A DNA stretch of 64,000 nucleotides from Microbacterium luteum (lineage in GTDB: Bacteria > Actinomycetota > Actinomycetes > Actinomycetales > Microbacteriaceae). Positions within the stretch are counted from its first letter, which is position 1. The number at the start of each line of letters is the position of its first letter. A program made the translations under genes and the position numbers. The stretch spans positions 868,001-932,000 of the forward strand of contig NZ_CP063814.1 of NCBI RefSeq assembly GCF_015277875.1. The letters run 5' to 3'. A model generated the notes under the pieces. The model ran no database searches. It saw only the letters and a program-made list of their open reading frames with translations, and had not been told where the DNA came from. Positions 22,486 through 31,109 of this stretch are shown in pieces.

Positions 22486-23438
22486 TGCGCCGTCGCGTCG
22501 AGCCCGACCGGGCCGATCCGGCGGGGACGGTGCTGCGGCTCGCGGTCATGCTGCAGGCCGGTGTGGGTCCCGCCCGCTCGTGGGAGATGCTCGCGGCCGC
22601 CGGCGACATCGCGGCGGTCCGCGTCATGGCCGCCGTCTCCGACGGAGGCGATCTGGCCACGGCGATCGCCTCGTCGGCGGCCGGACCGCCGCATCGGCGC
22701 CGAGACCCCGGGGCGTCGGAGCGCGCGGCGGCATGGGGTGATGTGGCGGCCGCGTGGCGCGTCGCGACGACGGTCGGAGCACCGCTGGCCGCGAGCCTGC
22801 GCGGATTGTCCGTCGCCCTCCGCGACGCCGAGGAGGCGGCCGACGACGTGCGCGTCGCCCTGGCGGAGCCTCGCGCGACGGCGAGGCTGATGGGATGGCT
22901 TCCCGCGGTCGGCGTCGTGCTGGCCGCGGCCTTCGGATTCGACACGTTCGCCGCCCTCACCCGCTCGCCCCTGGGCGCCGTGTGTCTCGTGGGCGGTCTG
23001 CTGCTCACCCTGGCGGCGCACCGGTGGAACGCGGTCCTCGTGCGTAAGGCCGGCGGCGCATCCCACATCCCCGGCATGGGGGCGGAGCTGTTCGCCATCG
23101 CCTTGAGCGGAGGGGTGTCGATCGCACGCGCGCAGGCACTCGTCGCCTCGGCCTCGGCACTCACGGAAAGCGCCGAGGAGCGCGACGTCGCCGAGCCGGC
23201 ACTCGAACTCTCCCGTCGGGCGGGCGTACCCGCGGTCGAGATGCTGCGCGCATCGGCGGCTCTCGCGCGACATCGCGCCCGCGTCGACGGACGCCTGCGC
23301 GCCGCCCACCTCGCCTCGCGCCTTCTCGTACCGCTCGGGGTGTGCACGCTGCCGGCGTTCCTGCTGCTCGGTGTCGCCCCGATGATGCTCGGCGTGCTCG
23401 GGGCCGTGCCGCTCGATCTCCCATCCGCCCCGCCCTGA
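22470..23438 (+). CDS. TadB/TadC-like pilus platform protein
   Basis: A 322-residue type II secretion F-domain protein of the inner-membrane platform. It shows hydrophobic segments near residues 145-160, 165-185 and a final pair at 285-310, with a cytoplasmic middle. The first third (LRLAVMLQAGVGPARSWEMLA) matches the start of actinobacterial TadB. GTG 22470 has GGAGGA 6 nt upstream and overlaps tadA by 16 nt; ATG 22485 overlapping as TGATG is the alternative. Only one platform gene is present, whereas classical Tad systems have tadB and tadC; mycobacterial loci have two genes at most. Confidence 0.85.
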   Translation: MAARLMRRRVEPDRADPAGTVLRLAVMLQAGVGPARSWEMLAAAGDIAAVRVMAAVSDGGDLATAIASSAAGPPHRRRDPGASERAAAWGDVAAAWRVATTVGAPLAASLRGLSVALRDAEEAADDVRVALAEPRATARLMGWLPAVGVVLAAAFGFDTFAALTRSPLGAVCLVGGLLLTLAAHRWNAVLVRKAGGASHIPGMGAELFAIALSGGVSIARAQALVASASALTESAEERDVAEPALELSRRAGVPAVEMLRASAALARHRARVDGRLRAAHLASRLLVPLGVCTLPAFLLLGVAPMMLGVLGAVPLDLPSAPP

Positions 23439-23486
23439 CCCGACAAGCGTGCCCCGAAGAAACCACCGCAAGAGATGGAGTATCCG

Positions 23487-23681
23487 ATGTCCTTTCCGAC
23501 CCTCACCACTGCCCGAGCCCGACGTCTGTTCGCTGACGACAGCGGGGCTGCGACCGCCGAGTACGCGATCGCCACCATGGCAGCCGTCGCCTTCGCGGGA
23601 CTCCTGGTGGTCATCATGAGATCCGACGAGGTGCGCGGCATCCTCACCGACCTGGTCCGCCGCGCCCTCACGGTCGAATGA
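23487..23681 (+). CDS. Flp-type pilin (DUF4244)
   Basis: A 64-residue prepilin. Residues 15-42 read FADDSG-AATAEYAIATMAAVAFAGLLVVI: a charged leader, Gly20 as the cleavage-site residue, glutamate at +5 of the mature end (Glu25) and a hydrophobic helix. This is the Flp signature recognised by a TadV-type prepilin peptidase; none lies in this window. ATG 23487 has GGAG 6 nt upstream, better than ATG 23475. Counterpart of Rv3656c. It should be the main pilus subunit of the locus. Confidence 0.85.
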   Translation: MSFPTLTTARARRLFADDSGAATAEYAIATMAAVAFAGLLVVIMRSDEVRGILTDLVRRALTVE

Positions 23682-24031
23682 GGCGCGGCGTTCTCGGCGG
23701 CGGGTTCCCGACCGACGACCGCGGGGCCGTCGCCGCCGAGTTCGCCGTCGCGCTGCCGGCCCTGGTTCTGGTGATCGCGCTGGGGGTCGGCGCGTTGAGC
23801 GCCGGCTCCCGGCAGGTGCGCCTGCAGGATGCCGTCGCGGACGCGGCGCGTCTGGCGGCCCGCGAGGAGGATCCCGGGCGCGCGGCCGGCGCCGTCACCT
23901 CGGCGGTGCCCGGCGCCTCGGTCGAGATCACGGCGCGGGGCGATCTCGTCTGCGTACGCGCTGCGATCGACGCCGCGCCGCTGCCGATCACCCTGCGGGC
24001 GGAAGGCTGCGCGCTGGCGGGCGGACTCTGA
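23678..24031 (+). CDS. TadE-like minor pilin/pseudopilin
   Basis: A 117-residue protein with a Flp-like N-terminus DDRG-AVAAEFAVALPALVLV, where Gly16 precedes the cleavage site and Glu21 is at +5, then one hydrophobic helix and an extracytoplasmic domain. This is the TadE pattern (Rv3655c-like). Its ATG overlaps the pilin stop by 4 nt (ATGA). It is expected to be processed by the same peptidase and to join pilus assembly at the membrane. Confidence 0.85.
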   Translation: MRRGVLGGGFPTDDRGAVAAEFAVALPALVLVIALGVGALSAGSRQVRLQDAVADAARLAAREEDPGRAAGAVTSAVPGASVEITARGDLVCVRAAIDAAPLPITLRAEGCALAGGL

Positions 24032-24348
24032 TGCCAGGCACCGCAGCCACGGTCGGCGCGATCGGTGCCGCAACGACCCTCATCGGAGCGCTCGCCGTCG
24101 TCGGCATGGCCTCCGGGGGTGCCCAGCGACTCGCCGGCGCCGCCGACGCAGCGGCCCTCGCAGCCGCAGATGCCGCCTCGGGTGCGGCGACCGGGGTGCC
24201 CTGCGAGCGAGCCGCGGAGGTCGCCGAAGCGAACGGCGTCACCGTGGCATCGTGCGACCTCGCGGAGCTCATCGCGACCGTGACGCTGTCGTCGACATTC
24301 GCGGGGATGCCCTTCCACGCGTCGGCGCGAGCCGGCCCACCGCCGTGA
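24031..24348 (+). CDS. Rv3654c-like Tad-locus protein
   Basis: A 105-residue protein with one N-terminal hydrophobic segment (TAATVGAIGAATTLIGALAVVG) and an Ala-rich extracytoplasmic part with two cysteines. It lacks the glutamate of TadE. Its ATG overlaps the TadE stop as TGATG, so all five genes form one coupled operon. It resembles the last gene of the mycobacterial Tad-like cluster (helicase/secretion neighbourhood TadE-like). Exact role in the pilus is unknown. Confidence 0.8.
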   Translation: MPGTAATVGAIGAATTLIGALAVVGMASGGAQRLAGAADAAALAAADAASGAATGVPCERAAEVAEANGVTVASCDLAELIATVTLSSTFAGMPFHASARAGPPP

Positions 24349-24414
24349 CGGGTGGTTCTCAGCGACACGCAATCGGGCGGTGTGTATGGTGTGCATCGAC
24401 GAAAGGACCCCCCG

Positions 24415-27111
24415 TTGGCCACAGGCAAGAAGCTCGTCATCGTCGAGTCGCCGACCAAGATGAGGTCGATCCAGGGATACCTGGGCGATGACTACGAGGT
24501 GCTCAGCTCGGTCGGGCACATCCGCGATCTCGCGGACAAGAAGCAGATCCCGGCGGAGAAGAAAGAGGCCTACGGCAAGTACTCCATCGACGTCGAGAAC
24601 GGCTTCGATCCGTACTACGTCGAGAGCGAGCGGGGGCGCAAGACGGTCACCGAGCTCAAGCGGGCGCTGAAGCAGGCCGATGAGCTTTTGCTCGCCACCG
24701 ATGAAGACCGCGAGGGCGAAGCCATCGCGTGGCACCTTCTGGAGACGCTCAAGCCGAAGGTTCCGGTCAAGCGCATGGTCTTCCACGAGATCACCAAGGA
24801 CGCCATCCGCGCCGCGGTGCAGAACACCCGCGAGCTCGACCTCGCGCTCGTCGACGCGCAGGAGACCCGCCGCATCCTCGACCGGCTCTACGGCTGGGAC
24901 GTCAGCCCCGTGCTGTGGTTCAAGGTTCAGCAGGGAACCTCCGCGGGTCGCGTCCAGTCGGCCGCGACGCGCCTGGTCGTCGACCGCGAGCGCGAGCGCA
25001 TGGCGTTCGTCTCGGCGTCGTATTGGGGGATCGACGCGACGGCGGTCACCCTGCGCGAAGCCACCGACCCCGAGAAGTCCTTCTCAGCCCGTCTGGTGCG
25101 CATCGACGGGGGAACCCTCGCGCGCGGCACCGACTTCGACGACCGCGGTGAGCTCAAGAAGGCGGTTCTCGTTCTCAGCGAGACCGAGGCGAACGATCTC
25201 GCCGAGGCCATCCGCACCGCGTCTCGCGCATCCGTGTCCCACCTCGAGGCGAAGCCGGGAACCCGCAGCCCCAAGGCCCCGTTTACGACCTCCACGATGC
25301 AGCAGGAGGCCGGTCGCAAGCTCTCGATGAGCGCGAAGCACGCGATGAGCGTGGCGCAGCGCCTGTACGAGAAGGGGTTCATCACCTATATGCGAACGGA
25401 CTCGACGGCGCTGTCCAAGCAGGCGGTCGAAGCAGCTCGTGCGCAGGCCGTGAGCCTCTACGGCGACAAGGCCGTGCCGGCCAACCCCCGGCTGTATCGC
25501 AGCAACTCCAAGAACGCGCAGGAGGCGCACGAGGCGATCCGTCCTTCGGGCGATGACTTCCGCACTCCGTCGTCGGTGGCCGGCGAACTGGACCGCGACG
25601 AGCAGCGCCTGTACGACCTCATCTGGAAGCGCACCATGGCCAGCCAGATGGCCGACGCCAAGTACGAGACCACCACGGTCACGCTCGAGGTCGACGCCGA
25701 CGGGCGTCGTGTGGAACTGACGGCCTCGGGAACGGTCTACACCTTCAAGGGCTTCCTCGAGGCGTACGAAGAGGGCAGTGACGAGAAGCACGGCGACGCC
25801 GACAAGGCGGCCGACCAGTCGCTGCCGCAGCTGGCGGTCGGAGACGTGCTGCGCCTGTCCGAGGTCGAGCCGAAGGGTCACGCCACCTCTCCCAAGCCGC
25901 GCTACACCGAGGCGAGCCTCGTCAAGGCGCTCGAGGAGAAGGGGATCGGGCGCCCCTCGACGTTCGCGAGCATCATCGACGTCATCCTCAACCGCGGATA
26001 CGTCTCCAAGCGCGGGCAGGCGCTCATCCCGAGCTGGCTCGCCTTCAGCGTGGTGCGGTTGCTCGAGCAGCACTTCGCCGATCTCGTCGACTACGACTTC
26101 ACCGCGGCGCTCGAGGACGACCTCGATGCGATCGCCCGCGGCGAGCAGAAGCGCGTCGACTGGCTGCACGAGTTCTACTGGGGATCCGACGCGCACGTCG
26201 GACTGCGCAACATCGTCGACAACCTGGGCGAGATCGACGCCCGCGCGCTGAACTCCACGCCCATCGGCGACGTGGCGACCCTGCGCTTCGGCAAGTACGG
26301 GCCGTATCTGGAGGTGCCGAACGCCGAGGACCCCGAGGGCGAGCCGCGACGGGTCAACATCCCCGAAGACCTGGCCCCGGATGAGCTCACCGTCGAGAAG
26401 GCGACCGAGCTGATCGAGGCGCCCGTCGCCGGCGACCGCGTGCTGGGCGTGAACCCCGACACCGGCAAGCATATCGTCGTGAAGGACGGGCGCTACGGGC
26501 CGTACGTGCAGGAGCTCGAGCCGGAGCCCGAGGAGCCGGCGGCTCCCGCCGAGGCCGAGGCCCCGAAAAAGCGCGCGACCAAGAAGAAGGACGCCCCCAA
26601 GCCGCGCACCGCGTCGCTGTTCAAGTCGATGTCGGTCGACACCGTCGATCTGGAGACCGCGCTGCGGCTGCTGTCGCTCCCGCGCACCGTGGGCGAGGAC
26701 CCGGAAAGCGGCGAGCCCATCACCGCGCAGAACGGGCGGTACGGTCCGTACCTCAAGAAGGGCACCGACTCGCGCACGCTGGAGAGTGAGCAGCAGCTCT
26801 TCGACGTCACCCTCGAGCAGGCACTCGAGATCTACAAGCAGCCGAAGTACGGCGCGCGCCGCGCCGCCAGTGCGCTGAAGGAGTTCGAGGCCGACCCGAC
26901 CTCGGGCAAGCCGATCAAGCTGCGCGACGGCCGCTTCGGGCCGTATGTCACCGATGGCGAGACGAACGCGACCATTCCCCGCGGCGAAGATGTCGAGGCG
27001 GTCACCTTCGAGCGTGCCGTGCAGCTCCTCGCCGACAAGCGCGCCAAGGGCCCGGCCCCCAAGCGCAAGCGGGCGACGACGACGCGCAAGACGACCTCGA
27101 AGAAGTCGTGA
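24415..27111 (+). CDS. topA: DNA topoisomerase I
   Basis: Relaxes negative supercoils. The protein has 898 residues. The Toprim domain starts at KKLVIVESPTKM and includes DEDREGEAIAWH. The catalytic tyrosine is in GFITYMRTDST (Tyr325). The C-terminus has four repeats built on G(R/K)(Y/F)GPY(V/L), the actinobacterial replacement of zinc fingers, and ends in a Lys/Arg/Thr-rich DNA-binding tail. The start is TTG 24415 with GAAAGGA 7 nt upstream; an upstream in-frame start at 24352 lies in the promoter region. tmk overlaps its stop by 4 nt. Confidence 0.97.
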   Translation: MATGKKLVIVESPTKMRSIQGYLGDDYEVLSSVGHIRDLADKKQIPAEKKEAYGKYSIDVENGFDPYYVESERGRKTVTELKRALKQADELLLATDEDREGEAIAWHLLETLKPKVPVKRMVFHEITKDAIRAAVQNTRELDLALVDAQETRRILDRLYGWDVSPVLWFKVQQGTSAGRVQSAATRLVVDRERERMAFVSASYWGIDATAVTLREATDPEKSFSARLVRIDGGTLARGTDFDDRGELKKAVLVLSETEANDLAEAIRTASRASVSHLEAKPGTRSPKAPFTTSTMQQEAGRKLSMSAKHAMSVAQRLYEKGFITYMRTDSTALSKQAVEAARAQAVSLYGDKAVPANPRLYRSNSKNAQEAHEAIRPSGDDFRTPSSVAGELDRDEQRLYDLIWKRTMASQMADAKYETTTVTLEVDADGRRVELTASGTVYTFKGFLEAYEEGSDEKHGDADKAADQSLPQLAVGDVLRLSEVEPKGHATSPKPRYTEASLVKALEEKGIGRPSTFASIIDVILNRGYVSKRGQALIPSWLAFSVVRLLEQHFADLVDYDFTAALEDDLDAIARGEQKRVDWLHEFYWGSDAHVGLRNIVDNLGEIDARALNSTPIGDVATLRFGKYGPYLEVPNAEDPEGEPRRVNIPEDLAPDELTVEKATELIEAPVAGDRVLGVNPDTGKHIVVKDGRYGPYVQELEPEPEEPAAPAEAEAPKKRATKKKDAPKPRTASLFKSMSVDTVDLETALRLLSLPRTVGEDPESGEPITAQNGRYGPYLKKGTDSRTLESEQQLFDVTLEQALEIYKQPKYGARRAASALKEFEADPTSGKPIKLRDGRFGPYVTDGETNATIPRGEDVEAVTFERAVQLLADKRAKGPAPKRKRATTTRKTTSKKS

Positions 27112-27761
27112 CCCGCGGACTCTTCGTCACCCTCGAGGGCGGCGACGGCGCCGGCAAGACGACACAGGCCCAGCTGCTCGCGGAATGGCTCTCCGATCGC
27201 GGGGCGAGCGTGGTCCGTACCCGGGAACCCGGCGGCACGGAGGTGGGCGCCCTCATCCGCGACATCGTGCTGCACCATCGGGGCGAGGTCGCCCCTCGCG
27301 CCGAAGCGCTCCTCTACGCCGCCGACCGTGCGCACCACATCGCCACGCTCGTGCGGCCCGCGCTCGAGCGAGGCGATGTGGTCATCCAGGACCGCTACCT
27401 CGACTCGTCGGTCGCCTACCAGGGCGCCGGGCGCGTGCTCGGACGCGACGAGGTGCGCGACCTGTCCCTGTGGGCGACCGAGGGGCTCCTGCCCGACCTG
27501 ACGGTGCTCCTCGACCTCGATCCCCACCTCGCGCGCAGTCGGCTGGATGCGGACGACAAGCCCTTCGATCGCCTCGAGGCCGAGAAGGAGGTCTTCCACG
27601 CCGCGGTGCGCGCCGAGTTCCTCGCGCTGGCCACCGCCGAGCCGGACCGCTTCCTCGTCGTGGACGCCATGCGCCCCGCCGGGGAGATCGCCGGTGCAGT
27701 CCGCGACCGGGTGGCAGTCCTCCTCGAGGCGCGTTCCGGCGACGTCGGCGCGGCGGATTAG
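27108..27761 (+). CDS. tmk: Thymidylate kinase
   Basis: Phosphorylates dTMP to dTDP. The protein has 217 residues, with the P-loop GGDGAGKTT at residues 11-19, the DR(Y) motif in QDRYLDSSVAYQG and a lid-type arginine region near residue 145. The GTG start overlaps the topA stop as GTGA, so translation is coupled. The order topA-tmk-holB is conserved in actinobacteria. Confidence 0.97.
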   Translation: MTRGLFVTLEGGDGAGKTTQAQLLAEWLSDRGASVVRTREPGGTEVGALIRDIVLHHRGEVAPRAEALLYAADRAHHIATLVRPALERGDVVIQDRYLDSSVAYQGAGRVLGRDEVRDLSLWATEGLLPDLTVLLDLDPHLARSRLDADDKPFDRLEAEKEVFHAAVRAEFLALATAEPDRFLVVDAMRPAGEIAGAVRDRVAVLLEARSGDVGAAD

Positions 27762-27771
27762 GCTGACGACC

Positions 27772-28956
27772 ATGGATGCGACGGCCGACCCGGTGTCTCC
27801 CGTCGACGTCGTCGATCCCGCACCGCTTCCCTGGGACGCCGTGTGGGGCCAGCCCGACGCCGTGGAGATCCTGCGGGCCGCGGCGGCGGATCCCACGGCG
27901 ATGACGCACGCGTGGCTCATCACCGGACCCCCCGGCTCCGGGCGCTCGACCCTCGCCTACGCGTTCGCGGCGGCGCTGATCGCGGAGCCCGGCGACGAGA
28001 CGGTGATGCGGCAGGTGCTCGCCCGCACCCATCCCGATCTGACGGCGCTGCGCACGGAGCAGGTCATCATCCGCATCGACGAGGCGCGCAAGCTCGTCGA
28101 ACGCGCCTTCTACGCGCCGTCGCTCGGTCGGCACCGCGTGATCGTCGTGGAAGACGCCGATCGCATGGCCGAGCGCACCTCGAACGTGCTGCTGAAGGCC
28201 CTCGAGGAACCACCCGACCACACGGTGTGGGTGCTCTGCGCGCCGAGCGACGCCGATCTGCTCCCGACCATCCGCTCGCGGGTGCGCACCCTGCGGCTCC
28301 GCGACCCGGAGGTCGACGACGTCGCCCGCCTGATCGTGCAGCGCACCGGCGCCGATCCCGGGGTCGCCGAGCAGTCGGCGCGGCACGCCCAGCGGCACAT
28401 CGGCATGGCGCAGCGTCTGGCGACCGACGTGGCCGCCCGAGCGCGACGCGAAGAGACCCTGCGCGGCGTGCTCGGGGTGCGCGGGGTCGGCGACGCGGTC
28501 GAGGTCGCCGCGCGCATCGTGCAGGCGGCCACCGACGACGCGAAGGCGCTCACCGCGGAACGCGACGAGGCCGAGCGCGCCGACCTGCGGCGCACGCTCG
28601 GAGTCGCCGACGGTGCCGCCCTGCCGCCCGCCGTGCGCTCCCAGGTGACCGCGCTCGAGGATGAGCAGAAGCGTCGCGCGACCCGGAGTCTGCGCGACGG
28701 CATCGACCGCGTGCTCACCGATCTGCAGTCGATGTACCGCGATGTCGTGATGCTGGCCTTCGAGCGCGAGGCGGACATGATCAACCGCGAGCTCGAGTCG
28801 GAACTGCGCGCGCTCGCTCAGACCTGGGGCCCGCGGCGCGCCCTGGTGGTACTGGATCGCATCGCCGAGACGCGGCGCAACCTCGAACAGAACGTCAACC
28901 CCACCCTGGCCCTCGAGAGCTTGCTGGTCACCGTCGCCAGCGGGAGGACACCGTGA
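27772..28956 (+). CDS. holB: DNA polymerase III subunit delta'
   Basis: Clamp-loader subunit of 394 residues. The AAA+ core has GPPGSGRST at residues 52-60, with Arg in place of the Walker A lysine (delta' subunits do not hydrolyse ATP), then VVEDADRMAERTSNVLLKALEEPP as the delta'/SRC-like segment. The zinc-binding cysteines normally found between the P-loop and the HPDL motif are absent here: the segment EPGDETVMRQVLARTHPDL has none. The ATG at 27772 is preceded by TAGGCT ending 7 nt upstream, so it has its own leaderless promoter although only 10 nt separate it from tmk. Confidence 0.92.
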   Translation: MDATADPVSPVDVVDPAPLPWDAVWGQPDAVEILRAAAADPTAMTHAWLITGPPGSGRSTLAYAFAAALIAEPGDETVMRQVLARTHPDLTALRTEQVIIRIDEARKLVERAFYAPSLGRHRVIVVEDADRMAERTSNVLLKALEEPPDHTVWVLCAPSDADLLPTIRSRVRTLRLRDPEVDDVARLIVQRTGADPGVAEQSARHAQRHIGMAQRLATDVAARARREETLRGVLGVRGVGDAVEVAARIVQAATDDAKALTAERDEAERADLRRTLGVADGAALPPAVRSQVTALEDEQKRRATRSLRDGIDRVLTDLQSMYRDVVMLAFEREADMINRELESELRALAQTWGPRRALVVLDRIAETRRNLEQNVNPTLALESLLVTVASGRTP

Positions 28957-30506
28957 AGACCACCCTGATGCGTCGCGTCGGCGCCGTCGTCGGCGGGATC
29001 GCCGTCGCGAGCCTCACGCTCACCGGATGCCTGTACGCGATGATCCCCGAGGAGGGCGGCGTCGCCGCCCCCACCACGAGCGCGGCTCCCGACACCGACG
29101 GCGTGGCGGCCGAGCTGCTGCCGTTCTACGAGCAGACACTCGACTGGGCCGCGTGCGGCTCGGAGTTCGACTGCACGACCGTCGCCGTGCCGCTGGACTG
29201 GGACGACCCGACCGTGGGCGAGATCGAGCTGTCCGTCATCCGCCACCGGGCGACCTCGGGAGACCCGATCGGGTCGCTGCTGACCAATCCCGGCGGGCCG
29301 GGGTCGAGCGGCGTCTCGCTGATCCGTGACTCGCTGACCTTCGCCGTGGGCGAAGAGGTGGTGGATGCCTACGACGTCGTCGGATTCGACCCGCGCGGCG
29401 TCGGCGCGTCCACGGCGGTGACCTGCTTCGACGCGGCCGAGATGGATGCGTACCTGTACGACATCCCGGAGGATCCGCGCGGAAGCGATGGCTGGACCGC
29501 GGAGCTCGAGGAGCGCAACCAGGAGTTCGCGGATGCATGCGAGGCGGGCAGCGACGGCATCCTGCCCTACATCACCACCGACAACGCCGCTCGCGACATG
29601 GACGTGCTCCGGGCCGTGCTGGGCGACGCGCAGCTGAACTATCTCGGGTATTCCTACGGAACATTCCTCGGGGCGACGTACGCCAAGCTCTACCCGGAGA
29701 AGGTCGGGCGCCTCGTGCTCGACGGCGCGATCGATCCCTCCATCTCCGGACTCGAGGTCGGCACGACGCAGGCCCTCGGTTTCGAGTCCGCGCTGCGGGC
29801 GTACATGGCCGATTGCCTCGATGGTCAGGAATGCCCCTTCCGAGGCTCGGTCGACGATGCCATGGCCGACCTCGGAATCCTGCTCGCCGCCGTCGACGCC
29901 GAGCCCCTGCCCGCGGCGGACGGGCGGCAGCTGGGCGCGGACTCGCTCATGACCGGGATCATCGCCGCCCTGTACTCCCAGGACAGCTGGCCCTTCCTCA
30001 CCCAGGCGCTGACCGACGCTCTGGCCGGCGACCCGACCCTCGCGTTCACGCTGGCCGACTTCTACAACGGCCGGGAGGGCGGCGAGTACACCGACAATTC
30101 CGCCGAGGCCTTCCGCGCTTACAACTGCCTGGACTACCCCGACGACGCCACCGACGCGGAGGAGCAGGCGGCGGAAGACCTCATCGCCGCCGAAGCGCCG
30201 ACGATCGCGCCGTACTGGTCGGGCCCCGACCCCTGCGATGCGTGGCCGGCCGCTCCGACCGGGGTGCGCGAGGAGATCACCGCGGACGGCGCGGCGCCCA
30301 TCCTCGTCGTCGGCACGACCAACGACCCCGCGACCCCGTACGAATGGTCGGTGGCGCTTGCCGATCAACTGTCGTCCGGCGTTCTGATCACGCGCGTGGG
30401 TGAGGGTCACACGGGCTACAACAAGGGGAACGCCTGCGTGGATGACGCCGTCGACGCGTATCTCCTGAACGGCACCGTCCCCGACGGCGACATCACCTGC
30501 GAGTGA
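28953..30506 (+). CDS. Lipoprotein alpha/beta hydrolase (tripeptidyl aminopeptidase-like)
   Basis: A 517-residue secreted lipoprotein. The lipobox LTGC puts the lipid on Cys26. The hydrolase fold shows the oxyanion motif NPGGPGSSG, the nucleophile elbow GYSYGTF (Ser234) and a late VVGTTNDPATPY plus GHTGY with the catalytic aspartate and histidine. This matches family S33 peptidases such as Streptomyces tripeptidyl aminopeptidase. The GTG start overlaps the holB stop (GTGA). It is expected to trim peptides outside the membrane; substrate is not known. Confidence 0.88.
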   Translation: MKTTLMRRVGAVVGGIAVASLTLTGCLYAMIPEEGGVAAPTTSAAPDTDGVAAELLPFYEQTLDWAACGSEFDCTTVAVPLDWDDPTVGEIELSVIRHRATSGDPIGSLLTNPGGPGSSGVSLIRDSLTFAVGEEVVDAYDVVGFDPRGVGASTAVTCFDAAEMDAYLYDIPEDPRGSDGWTAELEERNQEFADACEAGSDGILPYITTDNAARDMDVLRAVLGDAQLNYLGYSYGTFLGATYAKLYPEKVGRLVLDGAIDPSISGLEVGTTQALGFESALRAYMADCLDGQECPFRGSVDDAMADLGILLAAVDAEPLPAADGRQLGADSLMTGIIAALYSQDSWPFLTQALTDALAGDPTLAFTLADFYNGREGGEYTDNSAEAFRAYNCLDYPDDATDAEEQAAEDLIAAEAPTIAPYWSGPDPCDAWPAAPTGVREEITADGAAPILVVGTTNDPATPYEWSVALADQLSSGVLITRVGEGHTGYNKGNACVDDAVDAYLLNGTVPDGDITCE

Positions 30507-30544
30507 CCCGGCGCCGATGGTTCGCGGCGGCGTTCACGAGGCTG

Positions 30545-30550
30545 TAAGAT
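30545..30550 (+). promoter_or_regulatory. -10 element of tRNA-Thr promoter
   Basis: TAAGAT lies 30 nt before the tRNA 5' end, with TTCGCG about 18 nt further upstream as a weak -35. Nothing else in the 74-nt gap needs a promoter. Confidence 0.5.
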
Positions 30551-30580
30551 CGTTGATCGTGCATCGCGCAAGCGGGGCGC

Positions 30581-30653
30581 GCCACCTTAGCTCAGTCGGC
30601 AGAGCGATTCACTCGTAATGAATAGGTCAAGGGTTCGATTCCCTTAGGTGGCT
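30581..30653 (+). tRNA. tRNA-Thr (anticodon CGT)
   Basis: A 73-nt cloverleaf. Acceptor arms GCCACCT/AGGTGGC pair fully. The anticodon arm ATTCA-CTCGTAA-TGAAT reads ACG codons, and the T arm contains GGTTCGATTCC. CCA is not encoded. Confidence 0.97.
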
Positions 30654-30711
30654 CAGACGCGAAGGGGTCGCATCCGCGGCCCCTGTCGCCCTCTCCACCG
30701 GAGGATCGCCG

Positions 30712-31104
30712 ATGCACGGAGCGGTCGACACAGTCGCCGAGATCTTCGCGTGGCTCGGATTCGGTGTCGGCACTCTGGTTGCCGGGCTCGCGCTCATCCT
30801 CTATCTCGTCGACGGCACGTGGCGACCCGTGCGCATCGTCATCGACGACGCACCCGAGGGTCGGGTCGCTCGCTGGTTCGGCGATGACGGTGTCGGTCAG
30901 GCCGTGCTGACCGCGGAGCAGGAGCAGGCGATCGGTCACGACGACACCGCCGACGCCTTCGCCCGCCAGGGGAGCCGTGACCGCCTGCGCCTGACCGCGC
31001 ATTCGCCGCTCGTGCGGGCCGTGACCTGGTTCGCCGTGGGGTTCCTCGGCGTCGGCGTCGTGTCGCTCGGCGTCTCGATCGCGCTGATCTTCGTGCGCGG
31101 GTGA
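30712..31104 (+). CDS. Small two-helix membrane protein, unknown
   Basis: A 130-residue protein with a hydrophobic helix at each end (about residues 9-33 and 100-126) and a polar, mostly cytoplasmic middle rich in Asp and Arg. ATG 30712 has CGGAGGA 8 nt upstream. It resembles short DUF-type membrane proteins conserved in Microbacteriaceae, but I do not recognise a function. It lies 58 nt after tRNA-Thr and converges on the DMT exporter with a 5-nt gap. Confidence 0.75.
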   Translation: MHGAVDTVAEIFAWLGFGVGTLVAGLALILYLVDGTWRPVRIVIDDAPEGRVARWFGDDGVGQAVLTAEQEQAIGHDDTADAFARQGSRDRLRLTAHSPLVRAVTWFAVGFLGVGVVSLGVSIALIFVRG

Positions 31105-31109
31105 CCGCG

